Source: Alphaproteobacteria bacterium UBA6347 (lineage in GTDB: Bacteria > Pseudomonadota > Alphaproteobacteria > CAAGCB01 > CAG-977). Taken from it: DNA of 10,714 nucleotides. This document shows, in pieces, positions 1 through 9,463 of the stretch. A program made the translations under genes and the position numbers. Each line of letters opens with the position of its first letter. Position 1 is the stretch's first letter. The stretch is from assembly GCA_002440235.1 (NCBI GenBank), contig DJRZ01000051.1:1-10714 (forward strand), read 5' to 3'. A model generated the notes under the pieces. It was not told the origin of the DNA and did no database searches. It saw only the letters and a program-made list of their open reading frames with translations.

Positions 1-1959
<1,959 letters not shown>

Positions 1960-1961
1960 AC

Positions 1962-2423
1962 ATGACTTTGGAAGAATCCAAACAGGCGCAGAACAAGGCT
2001 GAAAACGCCCTTGCCGAACGGTTGGCGAAACGCGCGTCGCGCAGGCTGGTCAACCAAAACGATCAGGACGCCTTTAAACCCGCGATGGGGCTGGCTTTTC
2101 TGGGCGCGCTGGGGTGGAATATCCCGATTCCCACGTTTTTGGGCGTTCTGCTGGGGCGCTGGCTGGACGCGAATTACAAGGTCGCCCGCGTGTCGTGGAC
2201 GCTGAACTTTCTGTTGCTGGGATTTTTCGTCGGCGCGTTCGGGGCGTGGCAATGGCTGAAACGCGAGGGGATCGACCGCGCGCAAAAGGAACAGCGCCGC
2301 CGCGAAAAGCTGATGGAAAAGGCGTTGGAAAATCCGGAAGAGGAGCAAAGCGACCTGATCGAACAGCAGGACGAATTCGTCGACGAATTTCAGGAACACG
2401 CGGAAGAGGAGGAAAACGCATGA
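1962..2423 (+). CDS. atpQ: N-ATPase accessory membrane protein AtpQ (AtpI/AtpZ-like)
   Basis: This is a 153-residue small membrane protein in the slot occupied by atpQ in N-ATPase operons. It has a charged N-terminal region (1-38), two predicted membrane helices (about 42-66 and 78-98) and a long charged C-terminal tail. The first helix ends in LGVLLGRWLDANY, which resembles the GxxxGxxLD signature of the AtpI/AtpZ (ATPase_gene1) family. That family has been linked to c-ring assembly or divalent-cation supply for the ATPase; the exact role of AtpQ is not settled. The tail is about 50 residues and becomes strongly acidic after residue 123, longer than I would expect for this family. ATG 1962 has AAAGG 6 nt upstream, inside the end of atpC. 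The stop overlaps the atpR start. Family call is firm, function is inferred from relatives. Confidence 0.85.
   Translation: MTLEESKQAQNKAENALAERLAKRASRRLVNQNDQDAFKPAMGLAFLGALGWNIPIPTFLGVLLGRWLDANYKVARVSWTLNFLLLGFFVGAFGAWQWLKREGIDRAQKEQRRREKLMEKALENPEEEQSDLIEQQDEFVDEFQEHAEEEENA
2407..2412 (+). promoter_or_regulatory. Ribosome binding site of atpR, inside atpQ
   Basis: AGGAGG lies 7 nt before ATG 2420 and is made from the glutamate codons of the acidic AtpQ tail. It fixes the atpR start, although the frame is open much further upstream inside atpQ. Confidence 0.8.
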
Positions 2424-2722
2424 CGCCTTTCGCGTGGAATCCCGTTTTGACCGCCGCCGGATTTTTCGCCGGTCTGGTTTTGGGCGGACTGTATTTCGGC
2501 GCGCTGTGGTGGTCGGTGCTGAAAATCCGCGGCGTCGAACATAAAAAAAGGTTTTTGCTGATCGGCTGGGCGGCGCGTTCCGCCGTCCTGTGCGCGGGGC
2601 TGTACGCGATGGCGCGCGTCGATCCGCAGGTGTTGCTGTGCGGCGCGGCGGGACTGCTGCTGTCCCGTTTCGCCGCCGTCCGTCTGGCGAAAAGCCGAAT
2701 CGATTACGCAAGGGAGAAATGA
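2420..2722 (+). CDS. atpR: N-ATPase subunit AtpR
   Basis: AtpR is a small membrane protein found with N-type ATPases and thought to work with the Fo part, perhaps in c-ring assembly. This copy has 100 residues and about three hydrophobic segments (roughly 10-34, 45-64 and 69-88). The first has the family-like pattern LGGLYFGALWWSV. Arginines R53 (in GWAARSA) and R83 and R88 (in LLSRFAAVRL) lie within or at the edges of hydrophobic segments, as in other AtpR proteins; pairing with the c-subunit glutamate has been proposed. The start is set by the AGGAGG site at 2407-2412 and by overlap with the atpQ stop (ATGA). The frame is open back to 2114, but that part is antiparallel to nothing conserved and overlaps atpQ. 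Presence of this gene is the strongest single marker that the operon is N-type. Confidence 0.88.
   Translation: MTPFAWNPVLTAAGFFAGLVLGGLYFGALWWSVLKIRGVEHKKRFLLIGWAARSAVLCAGLYAMARVDPQVLLCGAAGLLLSRFAAVRLAKSRIDYAREK
2711..2716 (+). promoter_or_regulatory. Ribosome binding site of atpB, deciding its start
   Basis: AGGGAG ends only 2 nt before the in-frame ATG at 2719 but 8 nt before the ATG at 2725. The second spacing is normal, so 2725 is preferred for atpB. The 2719 ATG overlaps the atpR stop and could be used by re-initiation, adding two residues. Confidence 0.7.
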
Positions 2723-2724
2723 GA

Positions 2725-3444
2725 ATGCTGGAGCAATACGACGCCATGACGGCTTTTGTCCTGCCGTATTTCAACATTCCGGTGAACTGGACGATCGCGT
2801 CGACGTGGATCGTGATGGCGGTTCTGATGGTCGTGTCGTTTCTGGCGACGCGGCATTTGAAAACGGGCGACAGGGTTTCCCATTGGCAGACCGCCATGGA
2901 AGTCATGGTCAAAGCCATTTACGGGCAGATCAGCGAAATGACGAAAGGCGTCAAGTCGATGTCGTATCTGCCGTTCATCGGCACGCTGTTTCTGTTCATT
3001 CTGACGTGCAACCTGATGACGCTGATTCCGAATTTCCGGTCGCCGACGGCGTCGTTGTCGACGACGGGGGCTTTGGCGTTCATGGTGCTGGCGGGCGTGC
3101 CGTTCTTCGGAATTAAAAACGCGGGAGTGAAGCGGTATTTGAAAAAATATCTGGAACCGTCGCCCGCGATGCTGCCGTTCAACATTCTCAGCGAACTGAC
3201 GTCGACGGGCGCGATGGCTGTCCGTCTGTTCGGAAACGTTTTGTCCGGCGTGATCATCGGCGCGATCTGCATGATGCTGGTGCCGTTCATTCTGCCGCTG
3301 CCGATGCAGGTGCTGGGACTGTTCACCGGCATGATCCAAGCCTATATTTTCGCGATGCTGGCGCTGATGTACGTTTCTTCGGTTCAAAGCGAAGACGATG
3401 ACGCCGCCGCCGTCGACGACGTGAAAAACAACAAAACTTTGTAA
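2725..3444 (+). CDS. atpB: N-type F1Fo-ATPase subunit a (ion channel)
   Basis: Subunit a forms the two half-channels that carry the coupling ion to and from the c-ring. The 239-residue protein has several hydrophobic helices (first at about 22-42, then about 82-101, 112-130, 150-190 and 193-218). The essential stator arginine is R167 in AMAVRLFGNVLSG, matching E. coli aArg210, with N171 just after. Q205 in GMIQAYIFAMLALMYVSS matches the conserved glutamine of the last helix. The acidic C-terminal tail (about 222-232) is unusual-looking but short. The start at 2725 is supported by a ribosome binding site 8 nt upstream; ATG 2719 is a possible alternative. The gene follows atpR and precedes atpE as in other N-ATPase operons. 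All functional hallmarks are intact. Confidence 0.95.
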   Translation: MLEQYDAMTAFVLPYFNIPVNWTIASTWIVMAVLMVVSFLATRHLKTGDRVSHWQTAMEVMVKAIYGQISEMTKGVKSMSYLPFIGTLFLFILTCNLMTLIPNFRSPTASLSTTGALAFMVLAGVPFFGIKNAGVKRYLKKYLEPSPAMLPFNILSELTSTGAMAVRLFGNVLSGVIIGAICMMLVPFILPLPMQVLGLFTGMIQAYIFAMLALMYVSSVQSEDDDAAAVDDVKNNKTL

Positions 3445-3452
3445 TCTTTAAC

Positions 3453-3458
3453 AGGAGG
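3453..3458 (+). promoter_or_regulatory. Consensus ribosome binding site of atpE
   Basis: A perfect AGGAGG lies 8 nt before ATG 3467, in an AU-rich, probably unstructured spacer. A strong site fits the need for many c subunits per complex. Confidence 0.75.
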
Positions 3459-3466
3459 ATTTTCTT

Positions 3467-3745
3467 ATGGATTTAGCTGCTATTCTGGGGTCGATTTCCA
3501 TTTTCACCGCCGGTTTCTGCCTGTGCGTCGGCGCTTCCGCCGCCGGCTTGGCGGAAGGGTACGCCGTGGGCGCGGGGCTGACGTCTTTGGCGCAGCAACC
3601 CGACGAAGCGGGATCGATTTCGCGCACGATGTTCATTTCGCTGGCGATCGTCGAAACGTCCGGCATTTACTGCTTTGTCGTCGCGATGATTCTGTTGTTC
3701 GCCAACCCGTTCTGGCAGTACGCGATTTCCGCCGCGGCGAAATGA
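3467..3745 (+). CDS. atpE: N-type F1Fo-ATPase subunit c (rotor ring)
   Basis: Subunit c forms the membrane rotor ring that carries the coupling ion. The 92-residue protein is a helical hairpin: helix 1 about 5-40, a polar loop QQPDEAGSISR at 43-53, and helix 2 about 54-80 ending in LLFANPF. The ion-carrying glutamate is E63 in AIVETSGIY, which lines up with Glu65-Ser66-Thr67 and Tyr70 of the Na+-binding c subunit of Ilyobacter tartaricus. A second glutamate, E30 in GLAEGYAVG, sits where that protein has Gln32. Two glutamates plus the ETSxxY pattern are what N-ATPase c subunits show. N-ATPases were predicted to move Na+, but the Burkholderia pseudomallei c17 ring was reported to be H+-specific, so the ion here is open. 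The gene has the best ribosome binding site of the operon and a 48-nt gap after it. Confidence 0.96.
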   Translation: MDLAAILGSISIFTAGFCLCVGASAAGLAEGYAVGAGLTSLAQQPDEAGSISRTMFISLAIVETSGIYCFVVAMILLFANPFWQYAISAAAK

Positions 3746-3793
3746 TTTCGCGCGTTTCCCGCACCCTTTGACCAACCGAAAAGGAATCGGAAC

Positions 3794-4573
3794 ATGACAT
3801 TCAGCAACCCCACTTTTCTGGCGCAAATCGTCAATTTCACCATTCTAGCATGGGCTTTGTACAAATTCCTGTACAAACCGTTGCTGACTGCGATCGACAA
3901 GCGCGAAAAACACATCGCCGGCGAAATCAAAAACGCCGAAGATTTGGCGGCGGAAGCCGAAAAAAAGCTGGACGATTTGAACAAACGCTATCTGGCGATC
4001 GACGGCGAACGCGCGCAAATCCTCGCCGACGCCCGCGCGGAAGCCGAAAACCTGCGCAAGGAACTGGAACATCAGGCGCAGGCGGAGGTGCTGGAAAAAC
4101 GTCTGCTGATGCAGCAGGAGCTGGATCGCGAAAAGGCGCTGATGATCAACGAAGTCCGCCGGACGGTCGTTTCCAACTTTTTGGAATTCGCGCGCAAGGC
4201 GTTCAAACGAATGGCTGACGAAGAACTGGAAGACCGTTTCGTTTCCGTTTTCAAACACCGGCTGCAAGACCTGCCCGCCAAGGACAAACGCCTGCTGACC
4301 GCGTCCGCGGACGATTCGCTGCAGGTCGCCACCAGCGAGGAACTGTCCGACAAATCGCGCGAAGGGCTGGTGAAACTGCTGTCCGAAGTGCTGGAAATCG
4401 AAAATCCGCAGGTCGTTTTCACGGTCAATCCGCGATTGCTGTGCGGCATTGAATTTTCCGTCAACGGCAGCGTCGTTTCGTGGAATTTGGACGACTGCCT
4501 GAACGGATTTACGGCAAAGATCAACGACGCTTTGGAAAACGTGTCGCTGCGCCTCAGCCGAGAAGAAAATTAA
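3794..4573 (+). CDS. atpF: N-type F1Fo-ATPase subunit b with delta-like C-terminal domain
   Basis: This is the peripheral stalk subunit that holds the F1 head still against the rotor. The 259-residue protein is about 100 residues longer than an ordinary b subunit. It has one membrane helix near the N-terminus (about 8-26), a long charged coiled coil (about 35-135) and a C-terminal domain (about 140-240). The segment LLTASADD (167-174) and the segment VNPRLLCGIEFSVNGSVVSW (211-230) resemble the delta subunit motif in which a strand leads into LxGG and a basic strand. The operon has no atpH, so this domain probably replaces delta. The architecture matches the alternate F1Fo subunit B family. 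ATG 3794 has AAGGAA 7 nt upstream. Subunit identity is firm; the delta comparison is by eye. Confidence 0.92.
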   Translation: MTFSNPTFLAQIVNFTILAWALYKFLYKPLLTAIDKREKHIAGEIKNAEDLAAEAEKKLDDLNKRYLAIDGERAQILADARAEAENLRKELEHQAQAEVLEKRLLMQQELDREKALMINEVRRTVVSNFLEFARKAFKRMADEELEDRFVSVFKHRLQDLPAKDKRLLTASADDSLQVATSEELSDKSREGLVKLLSEVLEIENPQVVFTVNPRLLCGIEFSVNGSVVSWNLDDCLNGFTAKINDALENVSLRLSREEN

Positions 4574-4594
4574 CTTAACCGAACGGATAAAGCC

Positions 4595-6124
4595 ATGTTA
4601 ACAGAAGCCGTAAAAGACGCTTTCGCCGTCGTTCAGGATACGATCGACGCCCAATCCGCAAATATCGAAATCGAGGAAATCAGCACGGTTTCGTCTGTTT
4701 CGGGCGGAACGGCGGAGGTGTCCCGTCTGGACAACGTCCAAATGGAGGAACTGCTGATGTTCCCCGACAACGTCATGGGACTGGCTTTCACCCTGTCCGA
4801 AGATTCCGTCGGCGTCGTGTTCCTGAACCACCCCGATTCCGTCAAGGCGGGCGACCGCGTCCGGCGCACGGGACGCGTGGTCGACGTCCCCGTCGGCGAA
4901 CGGCTGCTGGGGCGCGTGATCGATCCGCTGGGCAATCCGCTGGACGGCGGGGGGCGCATCGTCACCGTCAACCGCCGCAAAATCGAACGGGAGGCATATC
5001 CGATCATGGCGCGCGCCCCCGTCGCGACGCCGTTGCAGACGGGCGTCAAAGCCATCGATTCCTTCACTCCGATCGGGCGCGGACAGCGCGAACTGATTTT
5101 GGGCGACCGGCAGACGGGCAAGACGGCTTTGGCGATCGACACGATCATCAATCAAAAAAACACGGGCGTCGTGTGCATTTACTGCGCCGTCGGTCAGCGC
5201 GGAACGGCGATCGCCCGCGTGGTCGACAACCTGAAAAAATACGACGTGATGAAAAACACGATCGTCGTCGCGGCGTCGGGCGACGAAACGGCGGGCATGC
5301 AGTACATCGCCCCCTACGCGGCGACCGCGATCGGCGAATACTTTATGGAAAAGGGCAAAGACGTTCTGGTCGTGTACGACGATCTGACCAACCACGCCCG
5401 CGCGTATCGCGAACTGTCGCTGCTGTTGCGCCGTCCTCCCGGACGCGAAGCCTACCCCGGCGACATTTTCTACATTCATTCCCGACTGCTGGAGCGTTCG
5501 ACGCGCCTGCGTCCCGAATACGGCGGCGGGTCGCTGACGGCTCTGCCGATCGTGGAAACGGAGGCGCAGAACATTTCAGCCTACATTCCGACGAACATCA
5601 TTTCGATTACGGACGGGCAGATCTATTTGTCTTCGCCGATGTTCCAAAAGGGCATTCTGCCCGCGATCGACACGGGGCGGTCGGTGTCCCGCGTGGGCGG
5701 CGATGCGCAGCTGCCCGCGTACAGTTCGCTGGTCGGACCGCTGAAACTGGCTTTTTCCCAGTTCGAGGAATTGGAAAGCTTCGCCAAATTCCGTTCCCAT
5801 CTGGACGCCGAAACCGAACGCCAGCTGAAGCGCGGTCGCGCCATTCGCGCCGTCATGCAGCAAAAACAGTTCGCGCCCGTCCCCGTCGTGGAACAGATCG
5901 CGGTGCTGTTCGCGACGACGGAGGGCATTCTGGACAACGTGACCGACAAACTGCGCGACAAGGCTTACCGCGTCATCGCCCAGCTGATGAAGACCAAACA
6001 CGCGGAAACGGCGGATTTGATTTTGCGCCGCGAAAAAATGTCCCCCGAACGGAAAAAGGCTTTGGCGGACGACATTCGCGACGCCTTGATCAACGAACAC
6101 GTCTTGTCCGCCAAGCAGGTGTAA
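4595..6124 (+). CDS. atpA: N-type F1Fo-ATPase subunit alpha
   Basis: Alpha alternates with beta in the F1 hexamer and supplies the arginine finger to the catalytic site. The 509-residue protein is of normal length. The P-loop GDRQTGKT is at 170-177 (K176), the segment [24 protein letters not shown] is typical of alpha, and the arginine finger is R366 in [10 protein letters not shown]. The N-terminal region (about 1-95) carries the beta-barrel, starting with [18 protein letters not shown]. The C-terminal helical domain includes [22 protein letters not shown] 4595 gives a full-length protein; the site before it is weak (GGAT at about 4585-4588), so read-through of ribosomes from atpF, 21 nt upstream, may help. 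Position between atpF and atpG is normal. Confidence 0.97.
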   Translation: MLTEAVKDAFAVVQDTIDAQSANIEIEEISTVSSVSGGTAEVSRLDNVQMEELLMFPDNVMGLAFTLSEDSVGVVFLNHPDSVKAGDRVRRTGRVVDVPVGERLLGRVIDPLGNPLDGGGRIVTVNRRKIEREAYPIMARAPVATPLQTGVKAIDSFTPIGRGQRELILGDRQTGKTALAIDTIINQKNTGVVCIYCAVGQRGTAIARVVDNLKKYDVMKNTIVVAASGDETAGMQYIAPYAATAIGEYFMEKGKDVLVVYDDLTNHARAYRELSLLLRRPPGREAYPGDIFYIHSRLLERSTRLRPEYGGGSLTALPIVETEAQNISAYIPTNIISITDGQIYLSSPMFQKGILPAIDTGRSVSRVGGDAQLPAYSSLVGPLKLAFSQFEELESFAKFRSHLDAETERQLKRGRAIRAVMQQKQFAPVPVVEQIAVLFATTEGILDNVTDKLRDKAYRVIAQLMKTKHAETADLILRREKMSPERKKALADDIRDALINEHVLSAKQV

Positions 6125-6133
6125 GGAAGCGCC

Positions 6134-7039
6134 ATGGACATCGAAGGGCTGCAAAAACGGATTAAAACGACGAAAGATTTGCGATCGATCGTTTCGACGA
6201 TGAAATCGCTGTCCGCCGTCAGCATCATTCAATACGACTCGGCCCTGAAATCCCTGATCGAATACGGGCGCGCCATCAATCTGGGCGCGGTCGCCCTGCT
6301 GAAAAACGGCGAACTGGACATTCCGAAACCGCCCGCCGTCGCGCCGGAAAAACGCCGCGCTTTGGCGGTGATCGTCGGATCGGACACGGGGCTGGTCGGA
6401 AAAATGAACCGCGAAGTCGTTCGCTTCGCCCAAAAAAAGCTGAGCGACGACGGATTCCAGATCAATCAGACGGCTTTCGTCGCCGTCGGGCGGCAAATCA
6501 TCGGGCAGTTGCAGCGCAACCGCTGGAACGCGGTGGAAAGCTATCCGATTTCCAATTCCGTCAAAGCCGTCAGCAAAACGGCGGCGTCCGTTTTGGTCGC
6601 CGCGGACGAGCAGATGCGCGCGAACCGCGCGACGCATGTGTATGTCTTTTACAGCATGAAGCGCGGGGTCGGCGTGTCGCCGACGTCGACGGTTCTGATG
6701 CCTTTGGGAACGGAATGGCTGGAACGCGTGAAAAAAACGCGCTGGCCGGGACGGAATTTCCCGACGTACACGCTGCCCGCCGGAAAAATTTATTCCGCGC
6801 TGGTCAAGGAACGGCTGTTGATCGAACTGTCGACGGCGATCACCGAAGCTTTGGTCGCCGAACACCACATGCGGCTGACGACCATGCAGGCGGCTGAAAA
6901 GAACATTGACGAAAATCTGGAAAAGATGAATCTGGAATACCAGCAAATGCGTCAGGAAAACATCACGACCGAATTGCTGGAAGTCGTTTCGGGCGCGGAA
7001 GCCCTGCGTCAGCAGAAAAAAAGACCGCGCGCCGATTGA
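6134..7039 (+). CDS. atpG: N-type F1Fo-ATPase subunit gamma (central shaft)
   Basis: Gamma is the rotating shaft that couples the c-ring to the alpha/beta head. The 301-residue protein has the N-terminal helix of the coiled coil (about 1-55, beginning IEGLQKRIKTTKDLRSIVSTMKSLS), a Rossmann-like middle with VIVGSDTGLVGKMNREV (79-95), and the C-terminal helix, where AEHHMRLTTMQAAEKNIDEN and then ITTELLEVVSGAEALRQQ give the conserved end. The GSDxGLVG form and the GAEALR ending are closer to N-type gammas than to the standard SSDRGLCG form, by memory of the families. AAGGAAG overlaps the atpA stop at 6123-6129, 4 nt before ATG 6134. It is the last gene of the operon; the DJ-1 gene on the other strand ends 18 nt later. 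Confidence 0.94.
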   Translation: MDIEGLQKRIKTTKDLRSIVSTMKSLSAVSIIQYDSALKSLIEYGRAINLGAVALLKNGELDIPKPPAVAPEKRRALAVIVGSDTGLVGKMNREVVRFAQKKLSDDGFQINQTAFVAVGRQIIGQLQRNRWNAVESYPISNSVKAVSKTAASVLVAADEQMRANRATHVYVFYSMKRGVGVSPTSTVLMPLGTEWLERVKKTRWPGRNFPTYTLPAGKIYSALVKERLLIELSTAITEALVAEHHMRLTTMQAAEKNIDENLEKMNLEYQQMRQENITTELLEVVSGAEALRQQKKRPRAD

Positions 7040-7054
7040 CGGCTGAAAAGTTTG

Positions 7055-7069
7055 CGGTCAGACCGTTTT
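7055..7069 (+). terminator. Possible weak terminator between atpG and the convergent gene
   Basis: CGGT at 7055-7058 and ACCG at 7062-7065 can pair around a 3-nt loop, followed by TTTT. A larger inverted repeat GACCGC 7023-7028 with GCGGTC 7054-7059 spans the end of atpG. The stem is short and overlaps the last codon of the convergent gene, so this is tentative. Confidence 0.25.
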
Positions 7070-7675
7070 AATCCGTTCAAACCACCACAGGGCGTCCGCG
7101 GTCGATTCGTACAATCCGAATTTAAAGGCGTTGTACCAGCGTCCGGCGTCCGATTCGTTCAGCAGTCCCAGCGCGACGATCGATTCTCTGGCGAATTCCA
7201 GCGGCGCGCAGCCGTTCGCCGTGACGATCTTTCCGTCCCGAACGGCGGGCAGGGGCTGATAGTGCTTTTCGCCCGTGTAATTTGGAAACAGCTTTAAATC
7301 CGACGGCATGTTGCCCGTGTGCGCGACCGTGTTCAAAACGCCCAGACGCGCCAAAAAAGTCGTCGCGTCGCAAATCGCGCCGACGACGATGTTCTTTTCG
7401 ACGGCGGTTTCGACCAGCGGTCCGATCTTATCCGCCGCGGGCGCGCGCCAGCTGTTCCCGCCGATCAAAAACAATCCCGCGCAGCCGTCCAAATCCGTTT
7501 CGCCGACGGCGCGGTCGGGCGCGACGGACAATCCGCCGATCGATTTGACGGGGGATTTGTCGACGGAAACGGTTTGAACCGTCCAGTTCGAAAATTGATT
7601 GACGGCGCTCGCCAGCGGTGCGAATTCCCAGTCGGCGAACTGATCCGTCAAAACAAAAAGCGCGGTGTTCTTCAT
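7058..7675 (-). CDS. DJ-1/PfpI superfamily protein (class I glutamine amidotransferase-like)
   Basis: This 205-residue protein has the DJ-1/PfpI fold: an early acidic residue E17 in TDQFADWEFAPL, the strand GLFLIGGNSW (67-76), and the nucleophile elbow AICDATTFLARLGVL with C102 as the expected nucleophile and H119 soon after in VAHTGN. Relatives include stress-linked proteins such as YoaZ-like amidotransferases, glyoxalase III-type and protease-like members; the substrate cannot be read from sequence. ATG 7675 is chosen because AAAGGA (7682-7687, read on the - strand) lies 6 nt upstream; a TTG at 7690 in the same frame would place the binding site inside the gene. It lies downstream of the M23 gene, after a likely terminator, and converges on atpG. 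A functional link to the ATPase is not shown. Confidence 0.85.
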   Translation of the reverse strand: MKNTALFVLTDQFADWEFAPLASAVNQFSNWTVQTVSVDKSPVKSIGGLSVAPDRAVGETDLDGCAGLFLIGGNSWRAPAADKIGPLVETAVEKNIVVGAICDATTFLARLGVLNTVAHTGNMPSDLKLFPNYTGEKHYQPLPAVRDGKIVTANGCAPLEFARESIVALGLLNESDAGRWYNAFKFGLYESTADALWWFERIKTV

Positions 7676-7693
7676 AAAAAATCCTTTCAAACG

Positions 7694-7723
7694 AAAAACG
7701 GCGGGACCGGACGATCCTCGCCG
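7694..7723 (-). terminator. Rho-independent terminator after the M23 peptidase gene
   Basis: Read on the - strand, CGGCG (7723-7719) pairs with CGCCG (7703-7699). Three further pairs form if one A is bulged, giving about eight pairs around an 8-nt loop. Five T follow at 7698-7694. It starts 6 nt past the M23 stop and ends before the ribosome binding site of the DJ-1 gene, so it should end or thin out transcription into that gene. Confidence 0.6.
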
Positions 7724-7729
7724 CTTTTA

Positions 7730-9385
7730 TCAGCCGTTGTGGCGTTTTTTCAAACGCGACGCCGTTCTTTGGGGGTGCAATTTCCGGCGGGCGGCTTTTT
7801 TCGCTTTTTTAGGTTCGCCCTGATACGCCATTTTGCGCGCTTCGGGCAAAGCCTCCGCCTTGGCGTAGGCTATTTCGTCGCCGGTCACGTTTTCGCGAAT
7901 CCGGTCGCGTTCGGCGTAAAAGCGTTCCAGATCTTCGCCGCTCAGCTTGCGCTGCGCCGTGATGCGCTGGGTCGCCGGATTGATTTTTTTGCCGTTTTTG
8001 ATCAATTCCCAATGCAGATGCGGTCCCGTCGAACGTCCCGTCGAACCGACGTAGCCGATGATGTCGCCCGCTTTGACCTTGCGTCCGACTTTCGAATTTT
8101 TGTGAAATTCGCTCATATGCGCGTAGGCGGTCGAATATTCGGAATTGTGCTTGATTTGAATGTACAGTCCGTAAGATCCGCCGCGTTTGACCTGCGTGAT
8201 CGTGCCTTCGCCGGGGGCGCGAATCGGCGACCCGTGCGGCATGCCGTAGTCGACGCCCCAATGCATCAGCGTGTAGCCCAGAACGGGGTGCTTGCGCTGT
8301 CCGAATTTCGACGTGACGCGCTGGCGGGTCAGCGGGTGGCGGGTGAACAGTTTGCGCGCGATTTTTCCCGTTTCGTCGTAATAGTCCTCGCGTTCCTGCG
8401 CGTCTTTATACAAATAGCGTTCGTGTTTTTTCGCGCGCGTGTCGATGGACGCGTAGACCAGCGTGCCGTTGCCCGTCGGCTGTCCGTCTTTGTTGTATTC
8501 CTTTTGAAACACGGCGGTGAACGAATCGCCTTTGCGCAGGTCGCGCGAAAAATCGACGGGACCGTCGAACGCCCAGACGATTTGCGAAATCACGTTTGTC
8601 GGAATCCCCGCCTGTTTGGCATTTGTGACAAAAGCGCCGTCGATTTCGCCCCGCGCGTATTCCGTTTTCAAATCGACTTCGGGTTCGATCATCGACGTCG
8701 CGAAAACTTCGGGTTCGACTTTGACGGCGGAATAACGGTTGCCGCGGCGGTCTTCGACCGTGACGGACAGCAGTTCCTTTTTATCCTGTTCGGCGTTCAC
8801 TTTGCCGATTTCGATTTTATCGCCGACCTGAACGCGCTTCAGATCCAGCACTTCGGACAGGGCGTCCGTCACCAGATAGATCTCGCGCGCGGTCAGTCCG
8901 CCCGATTTCAAAACGACCGACAGATTCTGGCGCGGCTTTAACGTGAACGACTCGATTTCGTCCGCCTTGGGCTGTTCGACGGGCGCCGATTCGTTTTCCG
9001 CCTGTTCGGTTTCCGCGCTTTCCGCCGATTCGTCCTGTCCCAAAGGCAGGTCGATAGCGGCGACGGGCGTCAAGGTCGGCGTTTCGGCGGCGCGTTCGCG
9101 GATCAGCGCGGCGGCGGTTTCGTCCGCGGAATTGTGCGCCGCGGAAATTTTCAGCGTGCCCAGAACGCCGGACGCTCCGATGACCGCTCCCGCCAGAAAA
9201 ACGCCCAGCGAACGGCGGAATTGATTTCTGTTTCCCGCCGGAGTCGCGCGTTCCATGTCGTCGGCGACCAAATCGACCACGTTTTGTCCGATTCGATCGA
9301 ACAGCGATCGAGCCGAACGCGCCAGACGCGCCGTCAATCCGTCTTGGTTTGCGCCGCTTTCGCGGGAATCTGTCGGGGAAGTCAT
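7730..9385 (-). CDS. Membrane-anchored M23 (LytM) peptidoglycan endopeptidase, MepM-like
   Basis: This 551-residue protein is a likely zinc endopeptidase that cuts peptide cross-links in peptidoglycan on the periplasmic side. It has a cytoplasmic N-terminus of about 58 residues, one membrane helix (about 59-78, FLAGAVIGASGVLGTL), an acidic Glu/Ala/Ser linker, a LysM/OapA-like region starting SFTLKPRQNLSVVLKSGGL, a middle domain with GPVDFSRDLRKGDSF typical of MepM relatives, and a C-terminal M23 domain. Zinc and catalytic residues are intact: H375 and D379 in MHWGVDYG, H423 in YAHM, and H456/H458 in GPHLHWE. The last 30 or so residues are very rich in Lys and Arg, which is unusual. ATG 9385 is chosen because AAAAAGG sits 7 nt upstream; a TTG at 9409 is also in frame. 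It lies 78 nt after rlmB on the same strand. Confidence 0.9.
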   Translation of the reverse strand: MTSPTDSRESGANQDGLTARLARSARSLFDRIGQNVVDLVADDMERATPAGNRNQFRRSLGVFLAGAVIGASGVLGTLKISAAHNSADETAAALIRERAAETPTLTPVAAIDLPLGQDESAESAETEQAENESAPVEQPKADEIESFTLKPRQNLSVVLKSGGLTAREIYLVTDALSEVLDLKRVQVGDKIEIGKVNAEQDKKELLSVTVEDRRGNRYSAVKVEPEVFATSMIEPEVDLKTEYARGEIDGAFVTNAKQAGIPTNVISQIVWAFDGPVDFSRDLRKGDSFTAVFQKEYNKDGQPTGNGTLVYASIDTRAKKHERYLYKDAQEREDYYDETGKIARKLFTRHPLTRQRVTSKFGQRKHPVLGYTLMHWGVDYGMPHGSPIRAPGEGTITQVKRGGSYGLYIQIKHNSEYSTAYAHMSEFHKNSKVGRKVKAGDIIGYVGSTGRSTGPHLHWELIKNGKKINPATQRITAQRKLSGEDLERFYAERDRIRENVTGDEIAYAKAEALPEARKMAYQGEPKKAKKAARRKLHPQRTASRLKKRHNG

Positions 9386-9463
9386 TTTGTCGCCTTTTTG
9401 TTCAAGCAAAAACTTTTTCTACCTAACGCCCAAAAAACTAAAAGAAGTTTAACGGGGTGCGAT

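Noticed and set aside
2114..2419. Longer N-terminus for atpR
   Set aside because: The extension is an out-of-frame read of atpQ; a consensus ribosome binding site marks ATG 2420.
2590..2724. Longer N-terminus for atpB
   Set aside because: The extra residues are Arg-rich out-of-frame read of atpR; the binding site and family length favour 2725.
5576..6946. 456-codon open frame on the - strand opposite atpA/atpG
   Set aside because: Same antisense effect; it spans two well-supported genes and looks like no family.
7319..8941. 540-codon open frame on the + strand opposite the DJ-1 and M23 genes
   Set aside because: It covers two recognised - strand genes and their terminator, and has shadow composition rich in Arg and Phe.
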